DNA of 64,000 nucleotides, taken from contig JAMZEJ010000008.1 in NCBI GenBank assembly GCA_024508355.1, forward strand, positions 124,001-188,000. The letters are read 5' to 3'. Numbering within the stretch: position 1 is the stretch's first letter; each line of letters begins with the position of its first letter. This DNA is from Rhizosaccharibacter radicis (GTDB taxonomy: Bacteria; Pseudomonadota; Alphaproteobacteria; Acetobacterales; Acetobacteraceae). Of the stretch, positions 48,606 through 56,839 are shown in pieces. The position numbers and the translations under genes are program-made. The notes under the pieces are model-generated. The model was not told where the DNA came from. It saw only the letters and a program-made list of their open reading frames with translations, and searched no databases.

Positions 48606-49832
48606 TCACAGCAGGAGGCAGGCCTCGTCGAACACCAGACGTGGCGCCCGTGCCCGCGCGGGAGCAGTCGCGGCATGGCCGATCGCCAGCAGGAAGTTCG
48701 AGCGCCAGCCGGTGCCGCCCAGGAAGATGTCGTCCACCTTCTGGTTGTCGAAGCCGGACATCGGCAGCACGTCCAGGCCGAGCGCCCGCGCGGCCAGGAT
48801 CAGGTAGCCGCCGGTGAGGGTGCCGTTGCGACCGGCGGTGTCTTCGGCTAGCGAAAGGTCGGCCGCGAACCAGGACCGCAGCTCTTCGTCGGGATGCAGC
48901 CGAGGCATCTGCTCGTAGAACAGCGGATCGGTGGCCACGACGACGCAGAGCGGCGCGCCCAGCGCGCGCTCGACATTGCCGGGCGATAGCGCCGGGCGCA
49001 GCCGCTCGCGGCTGTCGGCGCTGTGCAGAAACACGAAGCGCGCCGGCTGGCAGTTGCCGGAGGTCGGACCGAGCTTGCACAGGTCGTAGAGGGCGTGGAC
49101 CACCGAAGCCTCGAGCGGCCGGTCGGCCCAGCCGTCCGGCGTGCGGGCTTCCCGGAACAGGATGTCGAGCATCGTGTTGCGGACCGCTTCCGCGACCTCC
49201 CGCCGGGCGGCGGCATCGGAAGCAGGTTCGGAAACCGTGGCCCCATCGGCCCTGGGATGAAGCGTCGTGTCGCGGACAGGCTCCGGATCGGCAGGGTCCG
49301 CCATCGCCGGCGCGTCCTCGCGCTCCAGGCCGCCTTGCTGTGCCTCCCCGGAGCGGTGGTGGTCCGGCTGCACGGGGAACGTCGCTCCGGCCCCCGCAGA
49401 TGGGTGTTCAACAGGTGCCGTGCGGCCAGCCTCCGGCGCGGACGTCAGGGGATCGTCGTGAGACGCGCCAGAGATCCCGTGCTCCTGCAGGGCCGATGCG
49501 TCGTGCCGGGCGGAAGGTTCCTCCCCGTCCCGGGCGGCCGGGATCAGGCCGGCGGCCGCCGCGTCGCCCCCGGCATGATCCTGGCGATGCACGCTCTCGC
49601 CTGCGCCGGCCACCGCCGACAGGGCGCTCTGCTCCCCGCCGGCGCCCGAGGTCGCGCGGTCAGGATGTGCGAGGAGAACGGAAGACGAATTGGGAGCGAC
49701 GCCTGGCGGCGTGAGGGCGGTCGTCTCGGCAGAATGCGGCGCTTCCGCCGCTGCGGCCTCGCCCCGTTCGGGGGAACCGTCGCCCCCGGGTGCCGGATCG
49801 GCGTCATGACCCTTCGATAACGACCCGGACAT
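48606..49832 (-). CDS. Nitroreductase family protein (RutE-like) with long disordered N-terminus
   Basis: FMN-dependent NAD(P)H oxidoreductase. The C-terminal ~190 residues match the malonic-semialdehyde-reductase/nitroreductase group: FREARTPDGWADRPL, LCKLGPTSGNCQPARFVF, RNGTLTGGYLILAARALG and PMSGFDNQKVDDIFL. The first ~215 residues are Ala/Asp/Glu/Pro-rich and have no domain. The frame keeps a coding-like base pattern there, so it may be translated, but starts at 49304 (after GAGGA) or 49172 would give normal-sized proteins. Pyrimidine-degradation neighbours are absent, so the substrate is open. Confidence 0.8.
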   Translation of the reverse strand: MSGSLSKGHDADPAPGGDGSPERGEAAAAEAPHSAETTALTPPGVAPNSSSVLLAHPDRATSGAGGEQSALSAVAGAGESVHRQDHAGGDAAAAGLIPAARDGEEPSARHDASALQEHGISGASHDDPLTSAPEAGRTAPVEHPSAGAGATFPVQPDHHRSGEAQQGGLEREDAPAMADPADPEPVRDTTLHPRADGATVSEPASDAAARREVAEAVRNTMLDILFREARTPDGWADRPLEASVVHALYDLCKLGPTSGNCQPARFVFLHSADSRERLRPALSPGNVERALGAPLCVVVATDPLFYEQMPRLHPDEELRSWFAADLSLAEDTAGRNGTLTGGYLILAARALGLDVLPMSGFDNQKVDDIFLGGTGWRSNFLLAIGHAATAPARARAPRLVFDEACLLL

Positions 49833-49895
49833 CGGCGATCCGACCCTCCCACCCCGAGATGGCGCCCGCCGGCGAGGACGGGCGCGCGGGCGGGT

Positions 49896-50456
49896 TTACG
49901 CTTCCACCTGCTCCACCGCCACCACTTCCGGCACGTAATGGCGCAGCATGTTCTCCACCCCGTGCTTCAGCGTGGCACGGGAAGACGGGCAGCCGGAACA
50001 GGCGCCCTGCATGTGCAGGCGAACGATGCCGTCGCGGTAGCCGCGGAACACGATGTCGCCGCCGTCGCCGGCCACCGCCGGACGCACCCGGGTATCCAGC
50101 AGCTCCTTGATCTGGTCCACCACCTCGCGATCCTCGGGCAGCACGTCCTCGGATACCTCGTCCTCGGCGTCAGCCAGCACCACCGGGTGTCCGGCCACGA
50201 AATGATCCACGAGGGCGGACAGCACAGCGGGCTTCAGCTCGCTCCAGGCGACGTCGTCGGTCTTGGTCACCGCCACGAAGTCGCCGCCCAGGAACACGCG
50301 CGCCACGCCGGGCTCGCCGAACAGCCGCTGCGCCAGGGGCGAGCGGGCCGCGACGGACGCATCGGTGAAGTCGGCGGTGCCGGTGCCCATCACGTCCCGC
50401 CCCGGCAGGAACTTCAGGGTGGCGGGGTTCGGAGTGTCCTCGGTCTCGATGAACAT
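49896..50456 (-). CDS. NFU-type iron-sulfur cluster scaffold
   Basis: Late-acting Fe-S carrier similar to mitochondrial NFU1. 186 residues: the Nfu N-terminal domain (MFIETEDTPNPATLKFLPG ... VARVFLGGDFVAVTK) at ~1-90 and the C-terminal NifU domain (VDQIKELLDTRVRPAVAGDGG), with the cluster-binding CxxC in QGACSGCPSSRATLK. Start fixed by the conserved MFIETE opening. Client proteins likely include lipoate synthase and respiratory complexes. The latter include SdhB encoded in this window. Confidence 0.92.
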   Translation of the reverse strand: MFIETEDTPNPATLKFLPGRDVMGTGTADFTDASVAARSPLAQRLFGEPGVARVFLGGDFVAVTKTDDVAWSELKPAVLSALVDHFVAGHPVVLADAEDEVSEDVLPEDREVVDQIKELLDTRVRPAVAGDGGDIVFRGYRDGIVRLHMQGACSGCPSSRATLKHGVENMLRHYVPEVVAVEQVEA

Positions 50457-51143
50457 CGGAAAGCGTCCTGTGCGGCTCGGGTCGGACCACCGGAAGCAAC
50501 GAGGGCGGGGGATGCCCAGGACCGGCGCGACGGGATGATCGTGGAAATGATGCAGCAGCACATGTGGCACGATCGGGCGCGCGGGCAAGACCGAATCCCG
50601 GCTGGAGGAGCGCCCGACGAGGCCGGGAATGTCGCCGAAGCCCTCCCGCCGCGAGGACTGGTGCCTCCCCAGGGGACGGAGCGGCGGAGGGTTCCGGTCC
50701 CCGGATCGGGCGCGATGGTCCCCGGGGCGGATGTCCGCCGGTCGACACGCGGGGGCGCGAAACGCGCCCATCGCCGCGCGCGGCCCCACAGCTCGAGCGG
50801 GGTCCGAAGCGCTTCGAGCCCGACGGGAGGCGGCCGGCTGGATGGTCGGCAGGCGACGCAAGGGTCGACGTGCGGTGGCTCCCCTTCTGCGACGGAGCCG
50901 CCGGCTCCCGTCGCCCGCGCGGCTGCGACCACCTCGCCTGTCCATGCCTTGTTTGGGGCGCTCCGTGGGGGCCGCGACGGCAGGTGCCGAACCGGATCGC
51001 CCGGTCGCCCGCTCCGCGCGGGGGCGGTCCAACGGGCCACGCCGGCGGGGCTGCGGCGGGCCGGGCCAGCGATTCCGATTGACACCGGGGGGCGGCTGCT
51101 GGCCAAGCATGGCCGCCCTTCCCGTTATCCGCAGGCGGCTTCC
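50457..51143. other. Divergent intergenic region, no supported gene
   Basis: About 690 bases between the NFU and beta-propeller genes. Several frames are open on both strands because of the GC content, but none shows a domain, a signal peptide or a ribosome site. Promoters for both flanking genes must lie here. Confidence 0.45.
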
Positions 51144-52184
51144 ATGGTGGCGAAATCCTTTTCCGCGGCGCGTCGAGCGCGGCGCCCCGTCCCGGTCCTC
51201 GGACGCGCGCCGCTTCCGGCCGCGGGCGTTCTGGCGCTGGGCGTCCTGGCGCTGGCCGCCGCACCGGCAGACGCGGCGCGCATCGCCTTCGTGCTGAACT
51301 CGGCCGACGCGTCCATCAGCGAGTTCGACGTGGACAGCCACCAGCTGATCCGCAAGCTGCCCGTGCTGCGCGAGCCGCACCATCTGGCGCTGACGCCGGA
51401 CGGCCGGTCGGTGGCGGTGGGCGACACCTCCGGCAACGCGCTGTTCTTTCTGGACGCGCAGACCGGCGAGATGCAGCGCCACGTCCCGATCAGCGATCCG
51501 TACCAGCTGTCCTACAGCCCGAACGGCAAGCTGCTGACGGTGGCGGGCCTCGCCCGCAACCAGATCGACATCTACGACGCGCAGACGCTGCAGCTGCTGC
51601 ACCGCGTCCCGGCCCCGGCCATGCCGAGCCACATCAACTACGCGCCCGATTCGTCGGTCGTCTACGTGAGCCTGCAGGACACGGGGAAGCTGGTCGCGAT
51701 CGAGACGGCCACCGGCAAGGTGCAATGGACCACCGAGGTCGGCTCCACCCCGGCCGGCGTGCTGTGGCACGAGACGCCCGACGGCGGACGGCTGCTCGTG
51801 GGCGTGATGGGCACCACCTATGTCGCGGTGGTCGACCCGGTGGACGGCCGCGTGGTCCGCCGGATCGAGATGTCGCCCGGACCGCACAACCTGTTCGCGT
51901 CCCCGTCGCGCCGCGAGCTGTTCGTGACCTGCCGGGTGTCGGGCATGATCACGCAGCTGGACTGGGACAGCCTGAACGTCATCAAGAGCTGGCACGTCGC
52001 CGGCGGTCCGGACGACATCGTGTTCGGCCCCGACGGCAAGCTCTGGGCGACCCTGCGCTGGCGGCAGAAGGTGGCGATCCTCGACACCGCGACCGGCGAC
52101 GTGTCGTTCATCCCGACCGGGCGCTCGCCGCACGGCATCTGGCTCAACACCGCGGTGGCGCCGAAGCAGCTCAGCATGCGCTGA
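51144..52184 (+). CDS. Periplasmic YVTN/YncE-like beta-propeller protein
   Basis: 346 residues. A signal peptide (Arg-rich start, then LPAAGVLALGVLALAAAPADA) is followed by about seven propeller blades built from repeats such as REPHHLALTPDGRSVAVGDT, YQLSYSPNGKLLTVAG and GPDDIVFGPDGKLWATLRW. Such proteins bind or stabilise periplasmic partners and are often found next to PQQ enzymes, but none is nearby. Specific function unknown. The ATG is preceded by AGGCGG. Confidence 0.85.
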   Translation: MVAKSFSAARRARRPVPVLGRAPLPAAGVLALGVLALAAAPADAARIAFVLNSADASISEFDVDSHQLIRKLPVLREPHHLALTPDGRSVAVGDTSGNALFFLDAQTGEMQRHVPISDPYQLSYSPNGKLLTVAGLARNQIDIYDAQTLQLLHRVPAPAMPSHINYAPDSSVVYVSLQDTGKLVAIETATGKVQWTTEVGSTPAGVLWHETPDGGRLLVGVMGTTYVAVVDPVDGRVVRRIEMSPGPHNLFASPSRRELFVTCRVSGMITQLDWDSLNVIKSWHVAGGPDDIVFGPDGKLWATLRWRQKVAILDTATGDVSFIPTGRSPHGIWLNTAVAPKQLSMR

Positions 52185-52379
52185 GCGCCCGCGCCGGGCG
52201 GGATGAAGCCCGTCCGGAGCGCCTGGCGCCGCCAACGCCCCCTGCCGATGCCCTAGCCACGAGCCGGGGTCGGCGGTGCCGTCCCGTGCCGGACGTCGCG
52301 GCGCGATGTCGTTCGCCGGTGGAACCTGACTGGCGGATCACGTTCTGCTTGTGTGCAATGCGGAGGAAGGTCCGATTTC

Positions 52380-52676
52380 ATGAGCAACACGATCACCGTT
52401 TTCGCGACCCTGGTGGCCAAGCCCGGACACGCGCAGGACGTCCACGAGGCGCTCCAGCGCTGCGTGCCGCCGAGCCGGGCGGAACCCGGCTGCGTGTCCT
52501 ACGACATGCACGTCGCCAACGACGATCCCCACGTGTTCTCGTTCTACGAGACCTGGAAGGACGACGCGGCGATGGATTTCCACGTCCAAACCCCGCACTT
52601 CAAGCGCCTCATCGAGGAGATCGGCAGCAAGCTGGCCCGCGAGCCCGACATCCGCCGCTTCCGCAAGGTGAGTTGA
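52380..52676 (+). CDS. ABM-domain (YgiN-like) quinol monooxygenase family protein
   Basis: 98 residues forming one antibiotic-biosynthesis-monooxygenase ferredoxin-like fold: ITVFATLVAKPGHAQDVHEAL, SRAEPGCVSYDMHVAND and FSFYETWKDDAAMDFHVQTPHF. Members dimerise and oxidise quinols or bind heme/flavin-free substrates. Substrate not known. The start has GGAGGAAGG upstream. The glyoxalase gene follows after 12 bases, so the two are co-transcribed, perhaps for handling reactive electrophiles. Confidence 0.87.
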   Translation: MSNTITVFATLVAKPGHAQDVHEALQRCVPPSRAEPGCVSYDMHVANDDPHVFSFYETWKDDAAMDFHVQTPHFKRLIEEIGSKLAREPDIRRFRKVS

Positions 52677-52688
52677 GGACCCCCGTCC

Positions 52689-53207
52689 ATGAGCGAGACC
52701 TTCTCCCCCACGGCGCAGAACGAGCCGCCGCCCGACACCCGCGGCTTTCGCTTCAACCACACCATGGTGCGGATCAAGGATGCCGCCGCGTCGCTCGCTT
52801 TCTATCAGGACGTGCTCGGCTTCCGGCTGGTGGACCGTCGGGACTTCCCGCAGGGCGGCTTCACCCTGTTCTTCCTGATGCTGTCGGATGCGCCGCTGGA
52901 CGTGCCGGACGACGCGGAAGCCCGCCGCTCCTGGCTGGCGACGCAGACCGGCGTGCTGGAACTGACCCACAATCACGGCACCGAGAACGATCCCGGCTTC
53001 CGCCACCACGACGGCAACAGCGAACCCAAGGGGTTCGGCCATCTCTGCGTGTCGGTGCCGGACATCCGCGCCGCCTGCGAGCGGTTCGAGCGGGAAGGCG
53101 TCGCCTTCAGGAAGCGGCTGTCTGACGGCACCATGCGCGACATCGCCTTCATCCAGGATCCGGACGGCTACTGGATCGAGGTGATCCAGCCCCGTCCCCA
53201 TTCCTGA
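52689..53207 (+). CDS. gloA: Lactoylglutathione lyase (glyoxalase I)
   Basis: Isomerises the methylglyoxal-glutathione adduct to lactoylglutathione. 172 residues. The four metal ligands are visible as His in FRFNHTMVRI, Glu in VLELTHNHGTE, His in GFGHLCVSVPD and Glu in YWIEVIQPRP. The longer loop between the two halves is that of the zinc-type/eukaryote-like class. It is followed by a palindrome and a stem-loop. Confidence 0.93.
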   Translation: MSETFSPTAQNEPPPDTRGFRFNHTMVRIKDAAASLAFYQDVLGFRLVDRRDFPQGGFTLFFLMLSDAPLDVPDDAEARRSWLATQTGVLELTHNHGTENDPGFRHHDGNSEPKGFGHLCVSVPDIRAACERFEREGVAFRKRLSDGTMRDIAFIQDPDGYWIEVIQPRPHS

Positions 53208-53226
53208 AACCGGTTTCCTGAAATCA

Positions 53227-53262
53227 GGCTCCGTTCTTCCCTACGGCGGGGCAAACGGAGCC
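53227..53262. terminator. Inverted repeats after gloA
   Basis: Perfect 9-bp arms GGCTCCGTT / AACGGAGCC around an 18-base loop. A GAAACCGGTTTC palindrome lies just upstream, overlapping the gloA stop. Probably ends gloA transcription, but the U-tract is absent. Confidence 0.45.
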
Positions 53263-53579
53263 GACGCTCCGTCGAAAGCGTCCCGGCGCACGGGACGCTG
53301 GTGGCCCGCCGCGGGCTGGATCAGCCCGGCCAGCGGCAGGATCGGGCCGAGGCCGACCACCCCTGCTCGCTTCCGGCTCGAACACCATCCCCGCGAGGCC
53401 TGCTTTCCTGCGACGGGGAGCCGGCCAGCAGGCCGGTCGCCACGCCGCCGACGATGCCGCTCAGCAGGCCCTTCCCCGGCGGCACGCCCGGCGCGGCGGC
53501 GATGCCCATGCACAAGGGCAGCGCGACCAGGAAGCACCACCAGCGAGCTCGACAGGTCGCAGGCGAGCCGCCAAGCGAA
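53245..53579 (-). pseudogene. Decayed SulP-family anion transporter, N-terminal remnant
   Basis: Pieces of a SulP permease N-terminus lie in successive frames on the minus strand. First comes FAWRLACDLSSSLVV. After one extra C at 53534 it reads FLVALPLCMGIAAAPGVPP and GKGLLSGIVGGVATGLLAGS. Then GLAGMVFE appears in a third frame. Finally GVVGLGPILPLAGLIQPAAG is back in the first frame. Real SulP proteins have these blocks in this order. Only the first ~110 of ~500 residues remain, the rest is deleted before gloA, and no start codon is apparent. It lies 87 bases downstream of the carbonic anhydrase gene. Confidence 0.75.
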
Positions 53580-53666
53580 GCTCAGCGCTACCGGAAAGGC
53601 GGCATCCGAACACGCCGGACCCGAAGATCCGACGGCTGGCTGGCGACCGCTATGCCGGGCGCCGAT

Positions 53667-54395
53667 TCACCGATCGGCCTGCTGCACGGCGCGGATCTCA
53701 CGCACCAGGCCCGCACCGCCGCCGCGCACCGCGATGGGCAGTCCGGCGGCGGTGTCGGCCTGCTCCTCGATCGGGCGGAACTCGCCGGTCTGCCCGTCGA
53801 GCGCGTGCACGAGGCCGGTTTCCAGGTCGAAGAACCAGCCATGCAGCTGCACCTTGCCGGTGGCGAGGCGGGCGGCCACCGACGGGTGGGTCCGCAGGTT
53901 GCGCAGCTGGGCGCCGACATTCTCCAGCGCCATCGCCCGTCCGGCTTCCTTGGGCGACAGGTCGGCCGGATAGGTCTCGCGGAACACGCTGACGGCGGCG
54001 TGGCTGTGTTGCAGCCAAGCCTTCACCGCCGGCATCGGCTCCACCTTCTCCGGATGCAGCAGGCCGCCCATGGCGCCGCATTCGGAATGGCCGCACACCA
54101 CGATGTCGCGCACGTTCAGCGCCATCACCGCGTATTCGATCGTCGCCGACACGCCGCCGATCGTTTCGCCGTAGGGCGGCACGATGTTGCCGGCATTGCG
54201 GCACACGAACAGCTCGCCCGGGCCGCACTGGGTGATCAGCTCGGGGATCACCCGGCTGTCGGAACAGGAGATCACCAGGGCCTTGGGCTGCTGCCCGTCG
54301 CGCACCAGCCGCCGATAAAGCGGCATCTGGCTCGGGAACACCTCGCACCGGAAGCGAGACATGCCGTCGAGAACGCCACCATCCATGTCGATCAT
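53667..54395 (-). CDS. Beta-class carbonic anhydrase
   Basis: Zinc enzyme that interconverts CO2 and bicarbonate. 242 residues. Zinc ligands in VISCSDSRVIP (Cys, with the catalytic Asp-Arg pair) and VCGHSECGAMGGLL (His, Cys). VCRNAGNIVPPYG is the conserved NAGN loop. The C-terminal part after ~210 is extra and weakly conserved. GAGG is right before the first ATG. Its neighbour in the downstream direction is a SulP remnant, so it probably once worked with a bicarbonate or sulfate transporter. Confidence 0.95.
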   Translation of the reverse strand: MIDMDGGVLDGMSRFRCEVFPSQMPLYRRLVRDGQQPKALVISCSDSRVIPELITQCGPGELFVCRNAGNIVPPYGETIGGVSATIEYAVMALNVRDIVVCGHSECGAMGGLLHPEKVEPMPAVKAWLQHSHAAVSVFRETYPADLSPKEAGRAMALENVGAQLRNLRTHPSVAARLATGKVQLHGWFFDLETGLVHALDGQTGEFRPIEEQADTAAGLPIAVRGGGAGLVREIRAVQQADR

Positions 54396-54535
54396 ACCCT
54401 CAAGAGATCGGGCCTCCCTCGCGGAAGACCGCCGTCGCTTTCAGGATGGCGTCCGCGTTTTGCCGGCGAACGACGGCGGAACGACAAATGATGTCCCGCC
54501 GTGGCCCCCCGCTTCCGGGCGGCACCGCGACGAAC

Positions 54536-55927
54536 TCAGGACGGCGGCCGCCCGGCCTTGAAGACGATCTCCGCCCGCAGGCCGCCTTCCGGACGGTTGG
54601 ACAGCCGCAGCACCCCGTTCTCGCGCTGCACCTCGCGCTGAACGATGGCCAGGCCGAGCCCGAGGCCGCCGGTGGCCCGCGACCGCGACCCCTCCACCCG
54701 GTAGAACGGCGTCAGCACCCGGTCCAGCTCGGCCGGCGGAATGCCAGGGCCGTCATCCTCGACCCGGACCGACAGCCCGGCCCCCTCCTCCCGCAGGGAC
54801 ACCCGGACGTTGCCGGCATACGCCAGCGCGTTGGAGATCAGGTTGCCGAACACCCGCTTGAGGGCGAGCGGCCGCCCGTGCATCGAGGCGTGATCCGGCC
54901 CCTCGTAGCGGGCGTCGCGTCCGGCGTCGGCGGCATCGTCCACGAGCGTCGCCAGCAGGGCGGCGAGGTCGAGATTGCGGCGCGGCTCGGGATCGTCCTC
55001 GCCCGCCAGATAGGCCAGCACGGACACCACCATCGATTCCATCTCGTCCACGTCCGCCTCGATGGCGGTCTGGATGTCGGAATCCTCCAGAAAGCCGGCA
55101 CGCAGCCGGAGCCGCGACAAGGGCGTGCGCAGATCGTGCGACACGGCCGCCAGCGCTTCCGTGCGGTCGGCGATCAGGCGCCCGATGCGGTCCTGCATCG
55201 CGTTCATGGCGCGCGCCAGGTCGCGCACCTCGCGCGGGCCGGCTTCGGACACCGGCACCGGAGGGCCGCGGCCGATCGCATCCGCCGCGCGTGCCAGCAG
55301 CCGGAGCGGCTGGCTCAGGGTCCGCACCAGCATCGCCGCCGCCAGCAGCACGCAGCCGGCGAGCACGGCGGCCGACAGCAGCCCGCGCGTGACCGGATGG
55401 CGCGACATCAGCCCGCGAGACACGAAGCGCAGCACGGTGCCGTCGGGCAGCGGCAGCGCGCCCGCCACGTCGCCCGGCCGGGGCGTGGAGGTCAGCTGCA
55501 GGCCCTCCTGCCCGAATTCCCGCAGCTGGGCCGCGAACCGCGCCTGCAACGGCAGCATCTCGGGCGGAGTCAACGGCAGCCTGCTGGCGGGGTCCCATTC
55601 CAGGTGCAGGTCGCTGACCGACATCAGCCGGGCGGTTTCCGCCCGGCGGGCGGGCGCGGTCGCGGTGAGAAGCTGCAGGTCGGTGGCGAGCTGCTCGGCC
55701 TTGTGCGCGATGCGCGCGTCGTCGGCGGTGTAGGTCTCGGCCTGCTCGTAGAACACGGTGCTGCCGGTGAACTCCAGCAGCACGGCCGCCAGCAGCACCA
55801 GCGTGACGCGGCCGACGAGACCGCGCGGCCACAGGAACAGGCCGGGTCCGCGCCAGAGACCAGGTCCCAGACCACGCCCGAGACCGCGCCCCAGACTACG
55901 CCCGAGACCACGCCCGGGATGGCGCAT
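54536..55927 (-). CDS. Sensor histidine kinase, EnvZ-like
   Basis: Membrane sensor that pairs with the response regulator encoded 20 bases upstream. 463 residues: a GLGR-repeat start (12-bp tandem repeat), first membrane helix (LVGRVTLVLLAAVLLEF), periplasmic sensor of ~120 residues, second helix (LLSAAVLAGCVLLAAAML), HAMP, phosphorylated His in AAVSHDLRTPLSRLR, N-box NLISNALAYAG, G1 DDGPGIPP, and G2 GGLGLGLAIV. Signal unknown. The start at 55927 is chosen because it immediately follows the regulator stop. It has only a weak ribosome site. Confidence 0.92.
   Translation of the reverse strand: MRHPGRGLGRSLGRGLGRGLGPGLWRGPGLFLWPRGLVGRVTLVLLAAVLLEFTGSTVFYEQAETYTADDARIAHKAEQLATDLQLLTATAPARRAETARLMSVSDLHLEWDPASRLPLTPPEMLPLQARFAAQLREFGQEGLQLTSTPRPGDVAGALPLPDGTVLRFVSRGLMSRHPVTRGLLSAAVLAGCVLLAAAMLVRTLSQPLRLLARAADAIGRGPPVPVSEAGPREVRDLARAMNAMQDRIGRLIADRTEALAAVSHDLRTPLSRLRLRAGFLEDSDIQTAIEADVDEMESMVVSVLAYLAGEDDPEPRRNLDLAALLATLVDDAADAGRDARYEGPDHASMHGRPLALKRVFGNLISNALAYAGNVRVSLREEGAGLSVRVEDDGPGIPPAELDRVLTPFYRVEGSRSRATGGLGLGLAIVQREVQRENGVLRLSNRPEGGLRAEIVFKAGRPPS
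55867..55914. repeat. 12-bp minisatellite, four units
   Basis: Four contiguous 12-base units related to CGAGACCACGCC (plus strand) code for repeated Gly-Leu-Gly-Arg at the N-terminus of the sensor kinase. Unit-number changes would keep the frame. Confidence 0.8.
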
Positions 55928-55947
55928 CGAACCGGGACCGTTCCGGA

Positions 55948-56685
55948 TCAGACCCGTTCGACGTCGGCGGTGAAGATGTAGCCGAGGCCGCGCACCGTGC
56001 GGATCAGGTTCTCGGAGTCCGAGCCGAGCTTGCGGCGGAGGCGGCTGACCAGCACGTCGACGCTGCGATCGGACACGTCGCCGAGCCGGGTGCGCGACAG
56101 TTCCAGCAGCCGGTCGCGCCCGATCACCCGCTGCGGGTTCTCGAGGAAGCTGGCCAGCAGGTCGTGCTCGGCGCCGGAAAGCTCCACCGCCGCCCCGTCC
56201 GGATCGGTGAGCTCGCGGCGGCGCAGATCCAGCAGCCACCCGGCGAAGCTCAGCGATTCGCGCCGCTCGCTGCCGTTCTGTCTCGCGGGCGCGACCGTGC
56301 CCCGGCGAAGCACCGCCCGCACCCGGGCCAGCAGTTCCTTCTGGCCGAACGGCTTCGGCACGTAGTCGTCGGCCCCGAGTTCGAGACCCAGCACCCGGTC
56401 GAGCTCCTCGCCGCGGGCGCTGACGATGATCACCGGCACGTGGCTGTCCCGGCGCAGGGCCCGGCACAGATCGAGCCCGTTGGTGCCGGGCAGCATCACG
56501 TCGAGGATCACGAGGTCGAACGGCGCGGACGACAGGGCTTCCCACATCTCCCGCCCGTCCTGGGCGCCGCGCACGCTGTAGCCGCTGCCCTGCAGCACGC
56601 GCAGGATCAGCATCCGCATCCCCGGGTCGTCCTCGACGACCAGGATGCGCGACGGGGGATTCTCGTCCGACATGGAATTGTTCAT
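55948..56685 (-). CDS. OmpR-family response regulator
   Basis: 245 residues: receiver domain with acidic pocket VVEDDPGMR, phosphorylated Asp in LVILDVMLPG and Lys in YVPKPFGQKEL, then a winged-helix DNA-binding domain (LSGAEHDLLASFLENPQRVIGRDRLL ... RSVDVLVSRLRRKL). The first ATG (MNNSMSDE) is taken. An ATG four codons later is possible. First gene of a regulator-kinase operon. Regulon unknown. Confidence 0.95.
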   Translation of the reverse strand: MNNSMSDENPPSRILVVEDDPGMRMLILRVLQGSGYSVRGAQDGREMWEALSSAPFDLVILDVMLPGTNGLDLCRALRRDSHVPVIIVSARGEELDRVLGLELGADDYVPKPFGQKELLARVRAVLRRGTVAPARQNGSERRESLSFAGWLLDLRRRELTDPDGAAVELSGAEHDLLASFLENPQRVIGRDRLLELSRTRLGDVSDRSVDVLVSRLRRKLGSDSENLIRTVRGLGYIFTADVERV

Positions 56686-56839
56686 AGGGCTGCCCGGTGC
56701 CCGCCGACGAATGACAAAGCATGAGCGCCGGTCCGACCGGGCGTCAAGCCGGCGCGGAGGAACGAGAACGGCCGGCGCCCGCGAGGACGCCGGCCGCTGG
56801 ACGTGGCCGTCAGACCCCCGAGGGGCGGGAAAGGAAGTG

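Noticed and set aside
50457-52235. Long minus-strand frame running from the beta-propeller region into the NFU gene
   Set aside because: Only the last 186 codons (from MFIETE) match a protein family. The rest is antisense or noncoding.
55867-55914. CRISPR-like direct repeats
   Set aside because: Contiguous 12-base units without spacers, inside a coding region.
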